Shown here: positions 1 through 5,784 of the stretch, piece after piece
How the letters are laid out: each line of letters begins with the position of its first letter
Numbering within the stretch: position 1 is the stretch's first letter
Assembly (NCBI GenBank): GCA_003485185.1
Contig: DNAS01000100.1
Location: 3,315-12,648 of the forward strand
Direction: 5' to 3'
Origin: Phycisphaerales bacterium
Lineage (GTDB): Bacteria > Planctomycetota > Phycisphaerae > SM23-33
Length of the DNA: 9,334 nt
Program-made: the position numbers and the translations under genes
Notes under the pieces: generated by a model
What the model was told of the DNA's origin: nothing
The model's input: only the letters and a program-made list of their open reading frames with translations
Databases searched by the model: none

Positions 1-273
1 GATTTCCACGCCCGCCTCGCCGCCTTCCTCCGGCGGGGGGGCGGGCAGCAACATGCGCGTCTTGATCTCCATGAGCGTTGCCGCCATCACCAGAAAATCG
101 CCCGCCAGGTTCGGATCGAGCTGCTGGAGCATCTCGACGTACTGGACGTACTGGGCCGTGATGTTCGCGATGGGAATGTCGTGGATGTCCACCTCGTCGC
201 GGCGGATGAGGTAGAGCAGCAGGTCCAGCGGACCGTTATAGATGTCCAGGTTGACGCGGTATTCTTCGCTCAT
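1..273 (-). CDS. scpA: Segregation and condensation protein A (ScpA), N-terminal part, cut by the window edge
   Basis: ScpA is the kleisin subunit of the bacterial SMC-ScpAB condensin complex, which compacts and segregates the chromosome. Only the first 91 codons are visible, read leftward from an ATG at 273. The start of the protein, MSEEYRVNLDIYNGPLDLLL, carries the family hallmark GPLDLLL. It is followed by YLIRRDEVDIHDIPIANIT, AQYVQYVEML, and the DFLVMAATLMEIKTRMLLP helix, which is typical of the SMC-binding N-terminal domain. An acidic, proline-rich linker (PAPPPEEGGEAG) begins at the window edge. The gene follows trpS by 63 bp on the same strand and is probably co-transcribed with it; trpS-scpA-scpB neighbourhoods are known in other bacteria. 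I see no convincing Shine-Dalgarno sequence before the ATG, but no in-frame alternative start fits the family better. Confidence 0.93.
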   Translation of the reverse strand, partial: MSEEYRVNLDIYNGPLDLLLYLIRRDEVDIHDIPIANITAQYVQYVEMLQQLDPNLAGDFLVMAATLMEIKTRMLLPAPPPEEGGEAGVEI

Positions 274-336
274 GTGACCGACAAGAGTAGCAGGGGGGCG
301 GGGGAATCACGAAAGGAATTCCGCCGGCCTGTCCCT

Positions 337-1314
337 TCAGCGATGCGTGACAATCCCGCAGGCCGACCGCACACGCTCCATCGTTTTCTCGGCGACCTCG
401 CGGGCCCGCTGCCCGCCCTGGCGAAGCACGTCCCGCACGGTGTCAGGGTCTTTCTCCAGCGCGGCGTATCGCTCGCGGGCGGACGCGAAATGCTCGTTGA
501 TCATCTCGCCCAGGGCGGCCTTGGCGTGACCGTATCCGTATCCGCCCGCGCGGTAGCTCGCGGCGATTTCCTCCGCCTTCTGCGCCGAGGCGAACAGGCG
601 GATCAGCGAATACACATTGCACTGCGCGGGCTCCTTGGGCGCCTCCAGCGGCGTGGAATCCGTGACGATCTGCGAGCAGCGTTTCTTCGTCTGCTTGTCG
701 GTCTGGAAAATCTCGATCGTGTTGTTGTAGCTCTTGGACATCTTCTGCCCGTCGATGCCCGGCACGACGGCCACTTCCGGCACGATATACGGATCAGGCA
801 GCACGAACACGTCCGCCTGGTATTCCCGGTTGAACCTGCCGGCCAGGTCCCGCGTCATCTCGATGTGCTGCTTCTGGTCGGCGCCGACGGGCACGAGGTT
901 CGAATCGTAGATCAGGATATCGGCCGCTTGGAGCACCGGGTAGTCGAACAGTCCGAGATTCGGCGCCAGACCCTTGGCGATCTTGTCCTTGTAGCTGGTG
1001 GCCTTTTCCATCAGGCTCATGGGGCAGACGCAATTGAGCAGCCAGCACAGTTCCGTCACTTGCGGCACATCGCTCTGGGCAAAAAATACGCTGCGGGCGG
1101 GGTCAATGCCCAAGGCCAGGTAGGCCGTCGCCACGTGGAGGGTGATCTGGCGGAGTTCCTGGCTGTCCCGCAGGCTGGTCAGGGCGTGATAGTTGGCGAT
1201 GAAATAGAAGCACTCATGCCCCTCGTCCTGGAGCTTCAGGTATTGCCGGATGGCGCCGAAATAGTTTCCGATGTGCAGCCGGCCCGACGGTTGGATTCCG
1301 CTTAGCACTCTCAT
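337..1314 (-). CDS. trpS: Tryptophanyl-tRNA synthetase (TrpRS)
   Basis: This class Ic aminoacyl-tRNA synthetase charges tRNA-Trp with tryptophan using ATP, in the cytoplasm. The 325-residue product has the normal length for bacterial TrpRS. The N-terminus RVLSGIQPSGRLHIGNYFG contains the HIGN signature at residues 14-17. The Rossmann core continues with GADQKQHIEMTRDLA (144-158), and the KMSKS loop is intact at 191-195. The C-terminal helical part (about 220-325) ends in ACGIVTHR. The ATG at 1314 is the natural family start, since RVLSGIQP follows directly. A TTGACA-17-TAGGAT promoter ends only nine bases before that ATG, so the transcript is probably leaderless or nearly so, and no ribosome binding site is possible if that promoter is used. 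scpA lies 63 bp downstream. Nothing appears broken, and the call is secure. Confidence 0.98.
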   Translation of the reverse strand: MRVLSGIQPSGRLHIGNYFGAIRQYLKLQDEGHECFYFIANYHALTSLRDSQELRQITLHVATAYLALGIDPARSVFFAQSDVPQVTELCWLLNCVCPMSLMEKATSYKDKIAKGLAPNLGLFDYPVLQAADILIYDSNLVPVGADQKQHIEMTRDLAGRFNREYQADVFVLPDPYIVPEVAVVPGIDGQKMSKSYNNTIEIFQTDKQTKKRCSQIVTDSTPLEAPKEPAQCNVYSLIRLFASAQKAEEIAASYRAGGYGYGHAKAALGEMINEHFASARERYAALEKDPDTVRDVLRQGGQRAREVAEKTMERVRSACGIVTHR

Positions 1315-1323
1315 GGTCGGCGT

Positions 1324-1352
1324 ATCCTATGGCCGCCCGGGGTTCCTGTCAA
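1324..1352 (-). promoter_or_regulatory. Predicted sigma70-type promoter of trpS(-scpA)
   Basis: On the minus strand TTGACA (1352-1347, a perfect -35) is followed after 17 bases by TAGGAT (1329-1324, 4 of 6 matches to TATAAT). The expected transcription start is near 1317-1316, two to three bases before the trpS ATG at 1314. No better-placed promoter was noticed in the divergent gap. Confidence 0.6.
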
Positions 1353-1421
1353 GCCGTCAGGCGTCCGTTCCCGTTCCGTCACAAGGAGGTCGATACGCCA
1401 TCTTTTGTGGTATCCGGCCAC

Positions 1422-1450
1422 TTGACACCCAAGATGTAGTTTGCTAGACT
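1422..1450 (+). promoter_or_regulatory. Predicted sigma70-type promoter of the nrdR operon
   Basis: TTGACA (1422-1427) and TAGACT (1445-1450, 4 of 6 matches to TATAAT) are separated by exactly 17 bases. Transcription should start near 1457-1458, giving a leader of about 41 nt before the nrdR ATG at 1499. No convincing NrdR box was found over it. Confidence 0.6.
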
Positions 1451-1467
1451 TCTGCAAATGCCACATG

Positions 1468-1486
1468 CGGGCGGCGTGAGCGCCCG
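1468..1486 (+). promoter_or_regulatory. Small stem-loop in the nrdR leader
   Basis: CGGGCG (1468-1473) can pair with CGCCCG (1481-1486) around a 7-nt loop (GCGTGAG). The stem ends 12 bases before the nrdR ATG, just upstream of the weak GAAGGCGG ribosome-binding stretch. It may modulate initiation, but a 6-bp GC stem is easily found by chance in DNA of this composition. Confidence 0.25.
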
Positions 1487-1498
1487 AAGGCGGTCAGT

Positions 1499-1987
1499 AT
1501 GCAGTGCCCGTTCTGCGGACAGGACAGCGACAAGGTGGTGGACTCCCGCAGTTCCGAGGGGGGACGGGCGGTGCGCCGCCGGAGGGAGTGTCTTGCATGT
1601 AACCGCCGCTACACGACTTATGAACGCCCGGAAGACGTCCTTCGCATCAGCGTCATCAAGAAGGACGGCTCGCGGGAACCCTATGACCGGCAGAAGATCA
1701 TCGCCGGGCTCCAGAAGGCCTGCTACAAGCGCCCGATCACCGATGAGCAGATCCTCGGCGTACTCGAAGCGGCCGAGGAAGAAATCCTCAAGCGGTTCGA
1801 CCGGGAGGTTCCCAGCACCTTTATCGGCGACCGGGTCAGTGCCCACCTGCGCGAGGTGGACAAGATTGCCTATGTGCGGTTCGCCAGCGTGTATCGAAAC
1901 TTTGCCGACGTGGGCGAGCTGATAAACGAGGCAACCGAGGCAAGGAACACCCCTGGCCCCGACGACAAGCAGGGATCGTTGTTCTGA
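1499..1987 (+). CDS. nrdR: Transcriptional repressor NrdR
   Basis: NrdR represses ribonucleotide reductase genes by binding NrdR boxes, and it senses ATP/dATP levels through an ATP-cone domain. The 162-residue product has the usual family length of about 150-160. The N-terminal zinc ribbon has its four cysteines at C3, C6, C31 and C34 (MQCPFCG and CLACNRRYTTYER). The ATP cone spans roughly residues 48-138, opening with ISVIKKDGSREPYDRQKI and closing with the typical DKIAYVRFASVYRNFADV. The tail is short and polar, ending QGSLF. The ATG at 1499 is fixed by the MQCPFC start of the family, and a weak GAAGGCGG lies upstream. It is the first gene after a good promoter. A second ATP-cone protein begins 53 bp downstream, with top6A beyond. 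No ribonucleotide reductase gene is in the window. Confidence 0.97.
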   Translation: MQCPFCGQDSDKVVDSRSSEGGRAVRRRRECLACNRRYTTYERPEDVLRISVIKKDGSREPYDRQKIIAGLQKACYKRPITDEQILGVLEAAEEEILKRFDREVPSTFIGDRVSAHLREVDKIAYVRFASVYRNFADVGELINEATEARNTPGPDDKQGSLF

Positions 1988-2040
1988 CGGTTCCCGTTGT
2001 GACGGCGATTGCGGCAAAGGCGATGACGAAAGGCACGGAC

Positions 2041-2574
2041 GTGAGCGGATCAGGGATGATCCAAGTGATCAAGCGAGACGGCAGCCGTGAACCGATCGCT
2101 GCCGAAAAGCTTTGCCTGTCCATGTACCGGGCGATGGGCAGCGACCCCGCGCGATTCGCCGATGCCCGCGATTTGTCCGTGGCGATCGAAATCTATCTTG
2201 CCCGAAACGGGCGCGAGGAAGTGTCCAGCGCCGCGCTGTTCGAGATGGCTGTCAAGGTCCTGCGCCGGGTCCGCATGGACTGTGCCGCCGACGCCATGGA
2301 GGCCCGCTTCGCCTGGCGCGAGAATCGCCGGCGCCGACTCCGCATTCGCCACGAGAACGGATCGCTCACGCTCTGGGACAAAAGCTGGGTGGCGGAGATG
2401 GCCCTGCGGAGCTGGTGGCTGATGCCGCAGACGGCGCGGATCCTCGCCGGGCACGTGGAGCTTCGGGCCCTGTGCGACGACGAGGACGAACTGCCCCGCC
2501 ACGCGATCGTGGATTGGCTCAACGAGAGCGTGTCGCAGTTCGGTCTTGCCGACGCCGTGCCGGTCAGGCAGTAG
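2041..2574 (+). CDS. Stand-alone ATP-cone domain protein, function unknown
   Basis: The 177-residue product has an N-terminal ATP cone, the nucleotide-binding module of NrdR and ribonucleotide reductases, at about residues 6-95. It opens with MIQVIKRDGSREPIAAEKLC, closely parallel to ISVIKKDGSREPYDRQKI of the preceding NrdR, and continues through DLSVAIEIYL and LFEMAVKVLRRV. It has no zinc ribbon and none of the reductase catalytic region. The C-terminal half (about 96-177) is one I do not recognise: an Arg-rich stretch (RENRRRRLRIRHENG), a Trp-rich segment (LWDKSWVAEMALRSWWLMPQ), then an acidic patch (CDDEDE). The GTG at 2041 was chosen because GAAAGG lies 7 nt upstream. Other possible starts are GTG 1999, ATG 2023 and ATG 2056, all of which leave the domain intact. 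Its position between nrdR and top6A suggests nucleotide-responsive regulation, but that is inference. Confidence 0.8.
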   Translation: MSGSGMIQVIKRDGSREPIAAEKLCLSMYRAMGSDPARFADARDLSVAIEIYLARNGREEVSSAALFEMAVKVLRRVRMDCAADAMEARFAWRENRRRRLRIRHENGSLTLWDKSWVAEMALRSWWLMPQTARILAGHVELRALCDDEDELPRHAIVDWLNESVSQFGLADAVPVRQ

Positions 2575-2635
2575 GACCGGCGCTGCTGCCTCGCCGCAAA
2601 AGCAGGGAAGCAGCCCCAGCCAATGAGGGATGGAA

Positions 2636-3736
2636 ATGTCGAAGCAGGATGTCGGAAGCGAAACCGTCGAGAAAATCCGCGGCGAGGCCAAAGAGGTGTA
2701 CCAGCGAGTCTCCCGTCGGCAGAAGCCGCAGATGAAGCTCCCTATCCGCGCGCTGTCGAACGTCAAATACAGCCCCGGCGCGGGGCACTTCCAACTGAAC
2801 GGTCGGAACAAGGTCCGCACACTGACCGTCAACACGGTCAAGACCTTCGCCCAGACGCTCAAGATGCTCGCCATGAGCCTGGACCTGATCCGCACGAAAC
2901 GCCACTCGACCAAACGGGAAGCATATTACCAGGCGTACAACTGGGAACAGGCGGCCTTCAGCGGGCAGGAAGAGTCCGACACCGTCATGGACGACGTGGA
3001 GGCGATGCTTGCGACCAACCGCGAGCAGTTGCACTTCCGCGCCGACGAGCACGGCGGCGAGGTGGCCGGCGAACTGATCGTCATCGACCGCGACCGGCGC
3101 AGCGGAAAACGCCTTGAGATCGACTGCACACGATTCGGCAGCGGGGCGTACAGCGTGCCGACGGTGGTCGAGGAACTCCAGTTCCGCACGCAGGCGAAGT
3201 TCATCCTAGCCGTCGAGACCAAGGGCATGTTCGAGCGACTCGTGGAGGAGGATTTCTACGATCGCCATCACTGCATCCTGGTGTCCATGGGCGGCGTGCC
3301 CAGCCGGGCGTGCCGAAGGTTCATCCGCCGCTTGGCCGACGAGAGGAAGATTCCCGTCTACGTCTTCACCGACGGCGACCCGTACGGATACTTCAATATT
3401 TATCGGACGCTCAAGGTAGGCTCGGGCAATGCCGCCCACCTCAACGAATACTTCTGCGTGCCTCAGGCGCGGTTCCTCGGTGTAACTCCCCAGGACATTG
3501 ACCGTTATAAGCTGCCAACGCACCCGCTGAAGGACGTGGACCGAAAGCGGGCGATGGACGCCATGCGAAACGATCCCTTCATCCGCCGCCAAAAACGCTG
3601 GCAGGAGGCCATCGAGGGGATGCTGAAGATGGGCGTCCGTGTGGAGCAGCAGGCGCTGGCGAAACACGGCCTGGAGTATGTCGCCGAGAAATACCTGCCG
3701 GAAAAGCTTCGAAAACCGGAGGAATTCCTTCCGTAA
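2636..3736 (+). CDS. top6A: DNA topoisomerase VI subunit A (Spo11/Top6A family)
   Basis: Top6A is the DNA-cleaving subunit of the type IIB topoisomerase; with the ATPase subunit B it passes one duplex through another. The 366-residue product has normal Top6A length. The winged-helix/5Y-CAP domain contains TKREAYYQAYNW, with the Tyr pair at 97-98; by analogy with mouse SPO11 Y138, Y98 should be the nucleophile. The TOPRIM domain supplies the metal-binding acids E194 (AVETKGMF) and D246/D248 (VYVFTDGDPYG), then YRTLKVGS. The usual GKGYPD-like turn reads SMGGVPSRACRR here. The ATG at 2636 was chosen over ATG 2630 because GAGGGA ends five bases before it. No subunit B gene is in the window; in archaea it is normally adjacent. 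Annotation pipelines may name such proteins topoisomerase IV subunit A, which would be misleading. Confidence 0.92.
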   Translation: MSKQDVGSETVEKIRGEAKEVYQRVSRRQKPQMKLPIRALSNVKYSPGAGHFQLNGRNKVRTLTVNTVKTFAQTLKMLAMSLDLIRTKRHSTKREAYYQAYNWEQAAFSGQEESDTVMDDVEAMLATNREQLHFRADEHGGEVAGELIVIDRDRRSGKRLEIDCTRFGSGAYSVPTVVEELQFRTQAKFILAVETKGMFERLVEEDFYDRHHCILVSMGGVPSRACRRFIRRLADERKIPVYVFTDGDPYGYFNIYRTLKVGSGNAAHLNEYFCVPQARFLGVTPQDIDRYKLPTHPLKDVDRKRAMDAMRNDPFIRRQKRWQEAIEGMLKMGVRVEQQALAKHGLEYVAEKYLPEKLRKPEEFLP

Positions 3737-3746
3737 TCGCTGAATA

Positions 3747-3776
3747 TTGCCCGGATGGATCGCAAAACGATAGAAT
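3747..3776 (+). promoter_or_regulatory. Possible promoter of the DUF47-pit operon
   Basis: TTGCCC (3747-3752, 4 of 6 matches) is followed after 18 bases by TAGAAT (3771-3776, 5 of 6 matches). A start near 3783 would give a leader of about 42 nt, which is very purine-rich (two GGGGGGAAA units at 3790-3798 and 3803-3811). Read-through from top6A is the alternative. Confidence 0.4.
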
Positions 3777-3824
3777 ATGCGATCATGCCGGGGGGAAAAC
3801 GCGGGGGGAAAGGAAAAGGAACGT

Positions 3825-4496
3825 ATGCGCGACCTGGGCAGCATCTTCGGGAAATCACCGTTTCAGCCGTTGGCGGAACACGCCCGCAAGGTGCATGAAT
3901 GTGTGCGGCTGGTGCGTCCGATTGCCGAGGCGATCCTTGCCGGCGATGCCGCGCGACTGGGCGAACTGCAACACCAGATGTCCAAGACGGAGTTCGAGGC
4001 GGACCAGCTCAAGGATCGCTGCCGCGAGACCCTTCCGACGCGGTATTTCCTGCCGGTCAACCGCGAGGACGTAGCGAACTTCCTGCGGCAGATGGACCGG
4101 ATCGCCGACGACGCGGAGGACTTCGCGGTCGTCGCCACGCTCCGGACGATCAGCCTGCCGAAGGAGCTGCACGCGGACTTCCTGGCCCTGGTGGACAAGG
4201 TGGTCCAGGTCAGCGAGTCGCTGCTGGACCTGGCGGAGCATCTTGCCCAGCTTCAGCGCGAGGCGTTCGAGGGGCACGAAGCCGGCGACGTGCTGCTCAA
4301 GATCCAGCAGGTCTGCCAGATGGAATGGGAATCGGACAAGCTCAGCCGGAAGCTTGCCCGCAAATACTACGCCCAACCTGACGCCGATGCCATCACGGTG
4401 ATCCTGCTGGAGAAGCTCAGCGGGCATCTGCGAGGCATCGCGGACCACGCCGAAAACGTCGGGAAGAACCTTCGTCTGATGATCATGCGGCGGTAG
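3825..4496 (+). CDS. PhoU-like DUF47 protein, PiT transporter accessory
   Basis: This cytoplasmic all-helical protein belongs to the DUF47/PhoU-like family (TIGR00153-type), usually encoded next to PiT phosphate permeases and thought to regulate them. The 223-residue product matches the family length of about 210-225. It opens with MRDLGSIFGKSPFQPLAEHA. Acidic metal-binding motifs of the PhoU type are present in both halves: EFEADQLKD (56-64) with DRIADDAEDF (91-100), and EWESDKL (167-173) with GIADHAENV (204-212). PhoU proteins bind Fe or Zn clusters with such residues. The ATG at 3825 was chosen because AAAAGGA ends four bases upstream; an in-frame ATG at 3777 would add a low-complexity tail and lacks a ribosome binding site. 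The pit gene starts 18 bp downstream, so the two are very likely translated from one mRNA. Confidence 0.93.
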   Translation: MRDLGSIFGKSPFQPLAEHARKVHECVRLVRPIAEAILAGDAARLGELQHQMSKTEFEADQLKDRCRETLPTRYFLPVNREDVANFLRQMDRIADDAEDFAVVATLRTISLPKELHADFLALVDKVVQVSESLLDLAEHLAQLQREAFEGHEAGDVLLKIQQVCQMEWESDKLSRKLARKYYAQPDADAITVILLEKLSGHLRGIADHAENVGKNLRLMIMRR

Positions 4497-4514
4497 CTGT
4501 CGCAGGAGCCCCAT

Positions 4515-5762
4515 GTGCTGACTCCCACGATCCTGTACGGTATCGCCATCGCAGCCGGGTTCTACATGGCGTGGAACATCGGCGCCAACGATGTGGCCAA
4601 CGCCATGGGCACGCCCGTGGGGTCCGGGGCGATCACGTTGCGCCGCGCAGTGGTGCTGGCGGGAATCTTCGAATTCTGCGGCGCGTTCTTCGTCGGCTCG
4701 GACGTCGCCGACACGATCAAGGGGGGCATCGTGCCGCCGGAGGCCTTTGCCGACCTGACGCAACTGGGCATCGGCATGCTGGCGGCCCTGCTGGCGGCAT
4801 CGGCCTGGCTGCACATGGCGACGTACCTTGGCCAGCCCGTTTCCACCACGCACGCGATCATCGGGGCGGTCATCGGGTTCGCCGTGATCACCGTCGGGCC
4901 CGGCGCGGTGCAATGGTCCAAGATGGGCGCCATCGCCGCCAGCTGGGTGATCTCTCCGGTGGCCGGCGCGATCATCGCCTATATCGTATACCGGGGCATC
5001 CGCCGCTTCGTCCTGGCCAGCAGGCATCCGGTCTTCTACGCGCGCAAGGTGGTTCCCCTGGCCACGGGGTCGGTGTTTTTCATCCTGATGCTGTCGATCG
5101 TATACAAGGGTCTGCCCAAGCTTCGGCTGGACCTTCCGCTCTGGCAGGCGTTGGTGGTGGCGGTCGGAACCGGCGCGGTGGGGGTGCTCTGTGCGGGCAT
5201 CCTGTTGCGGCGCGTACTCCGCCGCCGGCGGGTGCGCCTAGCCGACCGATACGATGCCGTTGAGCGATGGTTCGGGCGGGTGCAGATCATCACGGCCTGC
5301 TACATGGCCTTCGCTCATGGTGCCAACGACGTCGCCAACGCCATCGGCCCGCTGGCCGGCGCGATCCAGGTGTTCGGAAAGCAGGGATTCGCCGCCAAGG
5401 CGGCCATTCCACCCTGGCTGCTGGCGTTCGGAGGGGTGGGAATCGTCATCGGGCTGGCGACCTACGGGTACAAGGTCATCGAGGCCGTCGGACGGAAAAT
5501 CACCGAGATCACCCCCACGCGAGGTTTTTCCGCCGAGTTCGGCACAGCGACGACGGTGCTGGTCTGTTCCAAGCTGGGCCTTCCGATCTCCACGACGTTC
5601 GTGCTCGTCGGTGCGGTGATGGGCGTGGGAATCGCCCGCGGATTCGGCGCCATCGACCTGAAGGTCATTCGCCGCATCTTCGCGTCGTGGATCGTCACGA
5701 TCCCCATCTCAGCCGTCTTCGCGGCGATCTTCTACTGGATCCTGAACGCCCTGCGGGGCTGA
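4515..5762 (+). CDS. pit: PiT-family inorganic phosphate transporter
   Basis: This is an inner-membrane permease of the PHO4/PiT family (PF01384), which imports phosphate, or metal-phosphate complexes, coupled to H+ or Na+. The 415-residue product shows the internal duplication of the family: GANDVANA occurs at 23-30 and again at 269-276, with matching PVSTTHA (108-114) and PISTT (357-361) motifs in the second part of each half. About ten to eleven hydrophobic segments can be read. A basic cytoplasmic loop (RRVLRRRRVRLADRY, about 232-246) separates the halves. The start is GTG at 4515, preceded by AGGAG six bases upstream; the overlapping ATG at 4513 hits a stop after two codons. It follows the DUF47 gene by 18 bp. 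The ion specificity cannot be read from the sequence. Confidence 0.96.
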   Translation: MLTPTILYGIAIAAGFYMAWNIGANDVANAMGTPVGSGAITLRRAVVLAGIFEFCGAFFVGSDVADTIKGGIVPPEAFADLTQLGIGMLAALLAASAWLHMATYLGQPVSTTHAIIGAVIGFAVITVGPGAVQWSKMGAIAASWVISPVAGAIIAYIVYRGIRRFVLASRHPVFYARKVVPLATGSVFFILMLSIVYKGLPKLRLDLPLWQALVVAVGTGAVGVLCAGILLRRVLRRRRVRLADRYDAVERWFGRVQIITACYMAFAHGANDVANAIGPLAGAIQVFGKQGFAAKAAIPPWLLAFGGVGIVIGLATYGYKVIEAVGRKITEITPTRGFSAEFGTATTVLVCSKLGLPISTTFVLVGAVMGVGIARGFGAIDLKVIRRIFASWIVTIPISAVFAAIFYWILNALRG

Positions 5763-5780
5763 ACGCCCCGATTGGGGGCG
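5754..5780. terminator. Overlapping GC hairpins between convergent phosphate operons
   Basis: CGGGGC (5754-5759) pairs with GCCCCG (5765-5770) around TGAAC, and CGCCCC (5764-5769) pairs with GGGGCG (5775-5780) around GATTG. The two stems share the central arm, so they are mutually exclusive. The site spans the pit stop codon and the 22-bp gap to the convergent gene. Neither strand has a T tract, so this is at best an atypical or Rho-assisted bidirectional terminator. Confidence 0.35.
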
Positions 5781-5784
5781 GATC

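Noticed and set aside
181..1305. A 374-codon open frame on the plus strand opposite trpS and scpA
   Set aside because: It is antisense to two genes with clear family motifs, and its His-, Arg- and Val-rich translation is a typical GC-driven shadow.
1383..1390. A perfect AAGGAGGT on the plus strand in the trpS-nrdR gap
   Set aside because: There is no start codon at a workable distance, and it lies upstream of the predicted nrdR promoter, so it would not be in that mRNA. Probably chance.
1425..1441. Possible NrdR box (ACACCCAAGATGTAGT) over the nrdR promoter
   Set aside because: It matches only about nine of sixteen positions of the consensus I remember and lacks the palindromic core and a paired second box.
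1458..1922. 154-codon frame overlapping nrdR
   Set aside because: Not called as a gene because it lies inside nrdR out of frame with a low-complexity translation. Its ATG position is noted as a finding only.
1999..2040. Upstream GTG start for the ATP-cone protein
   Set aside because: No Shine-Dalgarno sequence precedes it and the added residues lie outside the domain. GTG 2041 has GAAAGG at good spacing, though 1999 cannot be excluded.
3777..3824. Upstream in-frame ATG of the DUF47 protein
   Set aside because: It would add 16 residues (MRSCRGENAGGKEKER) not seen in the family and has no ribosome binding site. The ATG at 3825 has a good one.
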